Source of the DNA: Microcebus murinus
Lineage: Eukaryota > Chordata > Mammalia > Primates > Cheirogaleidae
Assembly (NCBI RefSeq): GCF_040939455.1
Contig: NC_134110.1
Coordinates: 101,461,001-101,525,000, forward strand
Reading direction: 5' to 3'
Length of the DNA stretch: 64,000 bases
The notes under the pieces were generated by a model, which saw nothing but the letters and a program-made list of their open reading frames with translations, was not told the origin of the DNA and ran no database searches. The translations under genes and the position numbers were made by a program. Positions 56,522 to 64,000 of the stretch are shown piece after piece; position 1 is the first letter of the stretch, and each line of letters opens with the position of its first letter.

Positions 56522-56577
56522 TGGTAGACAATGGAAGCTAGAGGTGTGGATTTGATGAGATTCACTGACTTTGAGAT

Positions 56578-56650
56578 GTGTGCTAGTCAGCTCAGGCTGC
56601 CATAACCAAACAGCACAGACCGGGTGTCAAGAGCAAATGTATTGATCATT
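56578..56650 (-). repeat. Possible MLT1 LTR end fragment
   Basis: TAGTCAGCTCAGGCTGCCAT, AACCAAACAGCACAGACCGG resembles the antisense start of MLT1-type LTRs seen elsewhere in this window. The match is lost after about 50 bp. Confidence 0.4.
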
Positions 56651-56654
56651 CTGC

Positions 56655-57945
56655 CCTTCCAAACTCCCACATCAATACATAGGCTTCTGCAGTTCCATGA
56701 AGGAGAATTAAAATTACCAAATCATGCAGGGTAAACTAAACATCTGATCTATGTGCAAATTTGTGCACTATCATCTTCTGCATAAGCCAATGAAGACCTT
56801 ACCTGAAAACATATTATCTTCTTTGTAGCCTCAGTGATTACATTTTTAATTACCACATATTTTTAGGTGGTCATGGAATTTGAGGATTGACAGACCTGGG
56901 AAATTCATTATGGCTGCTGTGGCAGGGGATTCAGTTCCAGTTCACATAACACATATTTCTTGGTGGATCCATTACTGTCATCTGCTACAACTGATAGACT
57001 CTCTAACTTCAGCTCCACTCAGCACAACGTAGACAAGTCCAAAAAAGAGAGACTGGTCACTGTCAAAAACAATGAGTTTAGGTAAAACCTGTGACTAGTT
57101 ACAAAGGCAGCCTTCTTCAAGAGGATAGGCAAGGACTTTTGATAGCAATGTTAAATTGGTCTAGCTCGATTACCATTCCCTAGCTTAGTGACAGGGCTAA
57201 TATATTTCAGAATCATAATATATTACTACCTCAAGACAGCAGTTATTTGAATTGCTTATGCATTGTGCTTTAATTGCATTCTCTGTAGTTAGTACTCATA
57301 AATATTTGATTTTGAGATAAGTGAGGGTTCATTTGACCTATCCAAATATTTGTAAAAAATTTTTAAAAAGGAAAAGAAGTCCCTATGAGCCTGTTTTTTC
57401 CATAATTGCTATAGCCTCCCTTTTCATATTTTAACCAGATTATTTGCAAACAAATGGAAATCTCCAGTTTGCTGAATATTCATCCAAACAAGACCTACAG
57501 TCATTGGCAGAAACTCTACGGCAAAACAATTTCTAAAATAAAAGTCCACATGGAAATAGAATAAGAAATTGCAATGCTTTTGTTATGACTGTAAAAGTAA
57601 AATAGGACACCCCTTGCTTTTCACCATGCTATGATTAGGAAACATGATGGAATAAGAAAAAAAATAGTTTTTATTTTCCTGTAGAAACAATGTTGGTATT
57701 TGGTATTAGGTGTTGGATTGTTCACCAAGAATCCAATATGAAATAAACCACATATTAGCATAATACATTCTTATTTATAAAAGTACATGTGTGTGTACAT
57801 GAACTGAACATCCATAATTAATTAATATATTAATATAATGTTCCAGGGTCTACAAAATAGGAATAACTATTGCTTCACTTCCATTATACACTGTGTCTCA
57901 ATAGCCTCTAAATGTATGTAAATGGCCTTTAAAATGTGCACTTTT
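56655..57945. other. AT-rich unique sequence, no gene recognised
   Basis: No repeat, exon or RNA gene was recognised. Confidence 0.45.
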
Positions 57946-57951
57946 ATTGTA

Positions 57952-58173
57952 TAGGTTTAAAATTGCAAATCCCAAAATCTGAAATCTGAACTGTTCCAAA
58001 ACCCAAAACTGTTTGAACTCAGACATGACACTTGAAGGAAATGCTCATTGGAGCATTTTGAATTAGGGCTACTCAACCAGTATGTACAGTGAAAATATTC
58101 CCAAATCTGAAAAAAATTGAAATCTGAAACACTTCTGATCCCAAGCACTTTTAGATAAGGAATATTCAACGCA
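57952..58173. mobile_element. Tigger-derived miniature DNA transposon
   Basis: The ends TAGGTTTAAAATTGCAAATCC and GATAAGGAATATTCAACGCA are decayed Tigger termini. The interior has AAATGCTCATTGGAGCATTT, TTAGGGCTACTCAACCAGTA and CACTTCTGATCCCAAGCACT, in the family order. A TA dinucleotide precedes it (57950-57951). 222 bp, no coding capacity. Confidence 0.72.
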
Positions 58174-58496
58174 TCTCATACTTTGACATAAACTACGTTT
58201 TTCTGGTATATTAAAGATAGCTGCAAATTATTTTACCATCCTCCCATTGAGAAGTAGGTCAGTTTTCTTTTCCCTTGAATCTGGGCTGACCTGTCACTGT
58301 CTTGTTGCATATATTACAGAGCAAACTAGCCATGCCAGTTCAGGACTTGCCTTCTAAAAGGCCTGGCAGCTTCCAGCTCAGTCTCTTGGATCCCTGAGAT
58401 ATCCTATAAGGTGACTACTCTTAGACAACATGGGGACTGCAAATACTTGGAAGAGGAGAGGGTCTTGGCTGTGCCCTGCCTTCCAGCCAACTCCCG

Positions 58497-59166
58497 TGTA
58501 GGGGACTGACATATATCTTCCTAGTTTAAGAATTAAAGTTAGTGAGTAATGTACGTGTTCTGCCCAGAGTGTTTGAAAGTAATGTGTTCCGGACAAGGTC
58601 CTTGTAATAAACAAGGTTGTTGCCTAGAGGCATAACAAAGGACCCGAGTTGCAAGTAAGCAAGAGCTGCTCTGCCCCACAGCATTGGGGGTCTGGAGGCC
58701 ACACGATAAACACCCCATGTCTGGTTAGTCAATAACGGGTAAGACCCCTCAAGGGAGGGGCGACCTAAGCCATGTACAGCTGCCGGGGTTCAGCCAAAGA
58801 TCTTAGGGGGTCACCCTAAGAGAAGCTGGGGATGAGAAATGCCCCCTGTGGCTCACCTTGCTCATCCTTGCTAATCTCAGTCCATGACCTATGCCTAGTA
58901 CCTAGAGCAACCACCTTGAAATTCTGAGTCAGGAGATATCTGCTTCCCTAAGGCTACACATTCCAGAATTTATGGCTATTGCTGCCATGCCTGGGTGGTT
59001 ACGTACAAGGAACTAACTTTAATCTTTTAGAGTATAAAAATAAAACTGACCCTGTGTATTATTACTCAAGTCAACCATCTATATGTGTGTCCACGTTTTT
59101 CTTTGTGTTCTGTGTTTGTGTTTTGTGTTCTGTGTTCATCCTCCATCCTGTAAATGGGCCACGACA
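58497..59166 (+). mobile_element. Solo LTR of an endogenous retrovirus, 6-bp TSD, inside MLT1
   Basis: This 670-bp unit starts TGTAGGGGACTGAC and ends GGGCCACGACA (TG...CA with TGT/ACA ends). It is flanked by the identical 6-bp CTCCCG at 58491-58496 and 59167-59172. A TATA-like TATAAAAATAAAA (59033-59045) overlaps an AATAAA poly(A) signal (59039-59044). It is followed by a T/G-rich U5 (TTTCTTTGTGTTCTGTG) as in class II (ERVK-like) LTRs. No internal viral genes remain. It differs in length and sequence from the solo LTR at 41.5 kb, so it is a separate family. Confidence 0.85.
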
Positions 59167-59219
59167 CTCCCGCAGTGGGGCAAGTTTGGGAATAAAGATA
59201 TCTTGGAGCCTCTAGTAAC

Positions 59220-59484
59220 CTGTGCTATCTGATAGCCACCAGCCAATGTGGCTACTGAGCACTCAAAATGTGGGTAGTTCAAATTGAGATGTGCTGTAAA
59301 TATAAGATACATATTGGACTTCAAAAAATATGTGACAAAACTCATTAAATTTTATATCATGTTTAAGTGGTATTATTTTAGAGATACTGTATTAAATAAG
59401 ATTAAAAATAATTCCACTTAAATGTTTTAAATACAACTATTAGAAAATTTAACATTTATATGTATGTAAAATTGGACAGCACTG
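59220..59484. mobile_element. hAT-Charlie-like DNA transposon relic
   Basis: The left end CTGTGCTATCTGATAGCCAC and right end AAATTGGACAGCACTG are inverted termini of the 'CAGTGCTGTCCAATA' class. AGCCAATGTGGCTACTGAGC, ACTCAAAATGTGGGTAG and GAGATGTGCTGTAAATATAA are diagnostic sub-terminal text. The 8-bp flanks (CTAGTAAC and CTGTAGAC) agree only partly, consistent with age. No transposase. Confidence 0.75.
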
Positions 59485-59689
59485 CTGTAGACCATACCAA
59501 CCAACAGCTAAAAACTGAATGATCTCAGCCAATGTTACATGAAGCAGAAGAACCATTTAGCTGAACTATTCCTGATTTCTTAATCCACAAAATCTGTGAC
59601 ATAAAATAAAATAATGTTGCTTTAAATTACTAAGTTTTGGAGTTTTGTTTGTTACATTGAAATAGAGAAATGAATGGCATACACACTAA

Positions 59690-60125
59690 AAATACTAAGC
59701 AATTGACAGCAATTTTGCTCAACCTTTCAGAATTTAGAAGGAAGAAATGTGGGTGGTCCAAGCAACATTTTCACAACTACAGTCAATAAATTTCAACCTA
59801 ATGCCTTTTTTTCCTAAATTGTAGCAAGTATGCAATCTCAAACTTATTGAGTGACTTAAAAATTTCTCTTTAAAAAAAAAAAACAGCTCAAAGCATTTTT
59901 AAAAATTACTGAAGAGAACATATAGGTAAAGAAATAAAGTGCAGAAAATTGAAACCAATATTTTAATTAAATATCCTGAAGTGAACAGAGCAGGAGATCC
60001 TAGTGCTTCATTTATTAGTTTCACTATTTGTATTAATATTTGCAATAATCAGTTGAAATGCCCAAAATAATCATTGTTCAGGAATCTAAAGTCAGAAAGA
60101 TCCCAATTGAATATTATCTAGAATA
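59690..60125. other. AT-rich unique sequence, nothing recognised
   Basis: An A-run of twelve lies at 59872-59883. No repeat family or exon was recognised. Confidence 0.45.
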
Positions 60126-60129
60126 CTAT

Positions 60130-60312
60130 TTTTTAGACAGGCAATACTGAGTAAATAATGTAGCTTCTATTGAACCTATTTTCTCACTTGCACAATAGGA
60201 ATGGTAATATTAATTATCACTGAATCATTGTGAGGATTAAATGAGCTAATGTATATAAAGCTGTTATCTCAGGGCCTGGCACTGAGTAAACAAACACTCT
60301 AAAAGTAGGATC
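60130..60312 (+). repeat. MIR SINE (3' two-thirds)
   Basis: CCTATTTTCTCACTTGCACA, ATAGGAATGGTAATATTAA, TCATTGTGAGGATTAAATGA, GCTAATGTATATAAAGCTGT, CAGGGCCTGGCACTGAGTAA reproduce the MIR core and 3' end in sense orientation. Confidence 0.88.
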
Positions 60313-60314
60313 TT

Positions 60315-60745
60315 TAACAACGATACCTACAGTAATTACAAATAAAATATTACATGTTTGATTATGGCTAGTTATTATAACTCTAGTTATTGTGAAAATG
60401 TTATAAACTTGGCTACCTCCCACTTACCTCTTAATTACATAGGTGGAGCATCCCACGACTCTCACAGTGCTCGACAGGTGTCTGGCAAGTACAGCCTCCG
60501 GGCCCTGCACGTCCCCCCGACCCATGAGGATCCCTCTCATGACCATGGAGATTCCTCCCTCTCTCTCAAAACCCAGATGCCTGGCATCTCGCCAACACCT
60601 GAGACCTCCTGGCTGGGAAAAAACATGAGTGTAGTGAAAAAGGAAGCAGCTTTAGTAAAAGCACCACAGGGAACAAACCAATAAAAAAAAGCAGGAAACT
60701 AAGCACGTGTGTGATCTATGTCTCTACTCCCAGCCGCATCCCCCA
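60315..60745. other. Unique sequence, nothing recognised
   Basis: A 108-codon + frame (60358-60684) has no recognisable similarity. No repeat was identified. Confidence 0.4.
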
Positions 60746-60748
60746 AAC

Positions 60749-60812
60749 CCCATGACACACACATGCACACGCACGTGCACACACGCGCACACACGCACAC
60801 ATGCGCACACAC
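60749..60812. repeat. Interrupted (CA)n/(CG) tract
   Basis: CACACACATGCACACGCACG, TGCACACACGCGCACACACG and ACACATGCGCACACAC form a near-perfect alternating purine-pyrimidine run with repeated CG steps. Z-DNA-prone and probably length-variable. Confidence 0.93.
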
Positions 60813-61074
60813 AACTTCTACCAGCAGCTTGCTTTCTCCTCCCACTTTCATTTCAAATGCTGGCGTTTTGTGACATGCTATCTTTATTTTACTCTCCTTC
60901 CCTGTCTCCCTGAAGAGCTCCAGGAGAGAACTTCTGAACGAGTATCTGAGGGCTCATGGGTCCAGGAGTGTGGAGCTGTCACTGGAGTCGCTTTTGCTGA
61001 TGATCTCTTTCTCTTTTTAATCGTTAAGGAGAAACTAGTCTAGCGTCTGTTGCAGTCTCTATTTCTATACAGGA

Positions 61075-61260
61075 ATGAAAGAAGGGAGGGAGGGAGGAAG
61101 GGAGGGAGGAAGGAAGGAAGGAAGGAAGGAAGGAAGGAAGGAAGGAAGGAAGGAAGGAAGGAAGGAAGGAAGGGAGGGAGGGAGGGAGGGAGGGAGGGAG
61201 GGAGGGAGGGAGGGAGGGAGGGAGGGAGGGAGGGAAGAAAGGCAGAGAGGGAGGAGGGGT
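61075..61260. repeat. (GGAA)n-(GGGA)n polypurine microsatellite
   Basis: An A/G-only strand runs about 180 bp: an imperfect start (61075-61107), about 16 consecutive GGAA units (61108-61171), about 15 GGGA units (61172-61233), then a degenerate purine continuation. Three-frame open frames on both strands (Gly/Arg/Glu/Lys-rich on +, Ser/Leu/Pro/Phe-rich on -) are its translation. Confidence 0.97.
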
Positions 61261-61299
61261 AGGGAAAGAGACAGGGAACGAGAAAAGGAAAGGAAGGAG

Positions 61300-63390
61300 G
61301 AAAGGCAGGCAGGCAAGCAGGCCAGCCAACCCACAAAAATCCAAAAACATTTTTATGACCTTTTTATGACTGTTCTTTTTTCAACAGCTGGGGGCAAGCC
61401 TAGCAGCTCGGTTTTGCTAGTTCTACGCCTGTCAGGGGGGACAGCCATGTAGAAGGGATGGTCCCCTTGGTGGGAACACAGGGAAAGCAAGTTGAGAACA
61501 ATGGCTGTGGGGGCTTCAAATAGTGGGCAGGTCCAGTAACCACAGCAGATTTTGATTAGAAATAGAGGAATTTCTTCCAAAAAATTACTTCCTCGTTGTA
61601 TTTTCATGCTAAGCCCCAAATAAACTAAATGTGCTGAAAATTGTCCTTTAAAAGAAAGAACAGATTGTTCAAATCAAGCACTTTCCTGAAGCACATTGTT
61701 GAAGGCACAGTTGGAGGTCAGTGCTGGTCACCCCCTCCGCCTTTCTAGGGCCGGGGCCAGGGCCGCATCCCATGCACACAGCAGACACTGTGAGTGCCTG
61801 CTTCCCCCGAGCCGCCCTGGAGCTGCACGAGGGCAGCTGAGGTTCGCGGTATCTGTCCCGAAGGGCATTTTACTGGGTCGGCAGAGACCACTGGCACCCA
61901 CGGGGAAGCTGAGCAGTCAGTGTGAGAGGTAATTCCTGTTGCAATAACACTAGTGACGTCGCTTTCATATACACTCAGTGGGTACTAGAGCAATCACAGG
62001 ATAAGCTCTCACCGTAGATAATGTAGCCGCAGTGGGTAAGTAGGATTTTGTTGAAGAGGGGGAAGTTTTTTTAAGCCAAGGAAAAAAAATACTGAAAAGT
62101 AAATCTTTGTGTGCAGCCATTCAGTTCTGCAGATCTAAAATCTGTGCTTTTTAAATTATACTCTGTGGAGTAGGAGCTCACATCCAAAGGTCACAGTTAA
62201 AAGTTTTGCATTGTTTGGGTTGCACTTTAAGATATTGATTATGCCACCACAACAGAACAATAGTAAATTGTAATTACTCTTCTTGCAGTATTTATCTTTT
62301 TGCAAGGCATTCCAGAGCAGAGGTACACAATGCCCAAGAGTGTCAGAAGCAGCTCTTTCCACTTTATGCAAAATTAATATGCAGTTATGTGCCTAACTGG
62401 ACTAGAAGTAAATAATAGGTTCCTAACAAAGGCTCATTGAATAAGGGATAGATATAACACATTTATGCCATAGCAGCCACCGTACCGTAGTGAAGAATTC
62501 CAGAGAAGCAGTTTTTCTGTGGAAGGCAGGCACATCTCTCCCTCACTGAGAAAGGCTCTGCTTTCGTGCTCTGTGGGAGAGGCAGCATCAGTTAGGTGCC
62601 TCCCAAGAGCCTGCAAGTTCTCAACTCCTGAGCTTCTGAGATTCAAACTACAAAACCAATACAAGGTAATTGTAATGAAATGCCCCAGCAACTTGAAGAA
62701 GAAGACTGGTCATTGTATAACATAAATTTAAAATGCATTTCTTATTGTGGACCTGGTCAAAAAGGCAGAAATACACTTTCCTACCTGATAGTACCAAGAT
62801 ATTTAAACTGTGTCTTCATTTGAGTGAAGGGACGAGTTGACCAGAAACAGAGTTCTGGGTCACATGAGCAAACATTGTTGGAGCTCAGGGTCCAAGGGGC
62901 CTTGACCTAAGAACTTGATCTGTCCAGTCTAAGTGACAGGTACATCGTCAGTGTAGTGATCACTTCATAATAACCTGATACCAGCTAATACCCAAACCAC
63001 ATGATTTCTCTCTCCACTCTGATACAAGCCCTGCTAAGAATACTTCTGATTAGACTTTGTGTTCCCTTAAGTTCATGTATAGTTGGAGAAGGTGTGGAGC
63101 ACAGAACCCAATTCATTATTCAGAATCCTTGGCAGTTGGCATCACAGTTTCATGAGCTTGGTTGAAGTGAATCTGTTTGCAGAGATAGATCCACTGCCCA
63201 TGCTGACAACAGTCGGTCAGCAAAACTAAAAGCCAGACCTTGGAGCAGGGCAGCAGCATCCTGTGATATTCAAACAGGTCTAACACAACCGCATTAAAAA
63301 CTATAACAATAATTAGCTATCCTTTAAAAAATGAATACTGACATAGCCCTACACAATATAGTATAATAGTTCATAGCAAGGATTTCAGCT
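61300..63390. other. Unique sequence, no gene recognised
   Basis: 61735-61900 is locally GC-richer (GGGCCGGGGCCAGGGCCGC). No exon, RNA gene or repeat was recognised with confidence. The purine-rich AGGAAGG/GGCAGGCAGG text continues to about 61325. Confidence 0.4.
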
Positions 63391-63394
63391 CTAC

Positions 63395-64000
63395 ACTGCC
63401 TGAAAACTGTGTCCCAGTTTCCTTTCCTCTAAAATGGGGTTACCCCCAAGTGCCCATCAACACATGAATGGATTAATAAAATGTGGTATATGTATACCAT
63501 GGAGTACTATTCAGCTATAAGAAACAATGGTGATATAGCACCTCTTGTATTTTCCTGGATAGAGCTCGAACTCATACTACTAAGTGAAGTATCCTAAGAA
63601 TGGGAAAATAAGCACCACATGTACTCACCAGCAAATTGGTTTCACTGATCAACACCTAAGTGCACATATAGGAATAACATTTACCGAGTGTCAGGCAGGT
63701 GGGAGGGGGGAGGAGGGGATGGGTATATACATAATGAATGTGATGCGCACCGTCTGGGGGATGGACACGCTTGAAGCTCTGACGGGGGGGGGGGCGGGCA
63801 AGGGCAATGTACATAACCTAAACGTTTGTATCCCTATAATATGCTGACATAAAATAAAATAAAATGGGGTTACCAAAAGTGTTGCACTAGTGGGACTGTG
63901 AGGATTAAATGATTTGATTTATATAAAGCACCTAGAATGGGACCTGGCACAAAATGAGTGTTATATAAATGTTTACTATTATCATCATTCTCTTTTATTT
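63395..64000 (+). repeat. MIR SINE split by an L1 insertion; runs off the window end
   Basis: The left part 63395-63444 (GTGTCCCAGTTTCCTTTCCT, CTAAAATGGGGTTACC) and right part 63875-63990 (GGACTGTGAGGATTAAATGA, TTTATATAAAGCACCTAGAA, GGGACCTGGCACAAAATGAG) are one sense MIR. The break falls exactly at the 'aaaatgggg' of the MIR core. Confidence 0.88.
63445..63860 (+). mobile_element. 5'-truncated L1 with perfect 14-bp TSD
   Basis: It begins within ORF2 at CCAAGTGCCCATCAACAC, includes the [19 protein letters not shown] block and ORF2 end, then a G-rich 3' UTR (GGTGGGAGGGGGGAGGAGGG; a long G run near 63784-63795). It ends CTATAATATGCTGACATAAAATAAAAT. Perfect duplications AAAATGGGGTTACC lie at 63431-63444 and 63861-63874. 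An in-frame TAA at 63595-63597 breaks the remaining ORF2. Length 416 bp. Confidence 0.93.

Larger units (their letters stand above)
58215..59682 (+). mobile_element. MLT1-type LTR split by a solo LTR and a hAT
   Basis: Three MLT1-like segments in order: 58215-58496 (CCTTGAATCTGGGCTGACCT, TAAAAGGCCTGGCAGCTTCC, AGCTCAGTCTCTTGGATCCC), 59173-59219 (AGATATCTTGGAGCCTCTAG) and 59485-59682 (GCAGAAGAACCATTTAGCTG, AAATTACTAAGTTTTGGAG). The MLT1 text continues in register when the two inserts (58497-59166 and 59220-59484) are skipped. It is the oldest layer of the stack. Confidence 0.75.

Noticed and set aside
41456..59166. The two solo LTRs as the ends of one provirus
   Set aside because: They differ in length and sequence, face opposite ways, each has its own 6-bp TSD, and no viral genes lie between them.
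61024..61452. Overlapping long open frames on both strands (up to 125 codons; Gly/Arg/Glu-rich or Ser/Leu/Pro-rich)
   Set aside because: They are translations of the GGAA/GGGA microsatellite, which has no stop codon in most frames.

Overview
This is nuclear DNA of a primate, most likely a strepsirrhine of the lemur group. The main evidence is two Alu elements (4062-4390 and 37727-38078) whose middle linker carries the AATTG(A/G)CCAACTAAAAATATA-type segment and the 'AGGCTGACGCCACGGCACTC' right-arm variant that I associate with lemur Alus. L1 copies ending in 'TACCCCCATAATATGCC' point the same way. The species cannot be fixed from sequence alone.

I recognise no cellular protein-coding gene, tRNA, rRNA or snRNA. 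The window looks intergenic or deep-intronic. The many 60-180 codon open frames lie in transposons, in simple repeats or in sequence with no recognisable protein similarity. The readable content is a dense, layered record of transposon insertions.

Layout. 1-14 kb: mostly unique AT-rich DNA with one full-length Alu, an L1 tail, L2 and MIR relics and a CpG-rich patch. 14.8-16.2 kb: a 5'-truncated young L1 whose ORF2 3' part is open for 382 codons. 17.4 kb: an MLT1 LTR. 18.0-24.8 kb: a full-length but decayed L1 with an imperfect 12-bp target-site duplication (TSD). 26-33 kb: MLT1, L2, MIR and L1 relics, a 230-bp CpG-dense patch, and a MIR split by a Tigger. 36.7-39.6 kb: a Tigger with transposase remnant, an Alu, an L2 with a perfect 24-bp palindrome, and an MLT1. 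41.5 kb: a CpG-rich solo LTR with a 6-bp TSD. 43-51 kb: MLT1, L2, MIR and old L1. 51.5-53.3 kb: a Tigger holding a full Alu plus a truncated Alu that itself holds a hAT element. 54-61 kb: microsatellites, a 150-bp hAT with perfect 8-bp TSD, and an MLT1 carrying both a second solo LTR (6-bp TSD) and a hAT. 61-64 kb: a GGAA/GGGA array and a MIR split by an L1.

The most informative observations are the nested insertions with intact TSDs. They give a relative chronology and show DNA-transposon (hAT) activity after Alu insertion, that is, within primate history. Family names are from memory of repeat consensus sequences and have not been checked against a repeat library.
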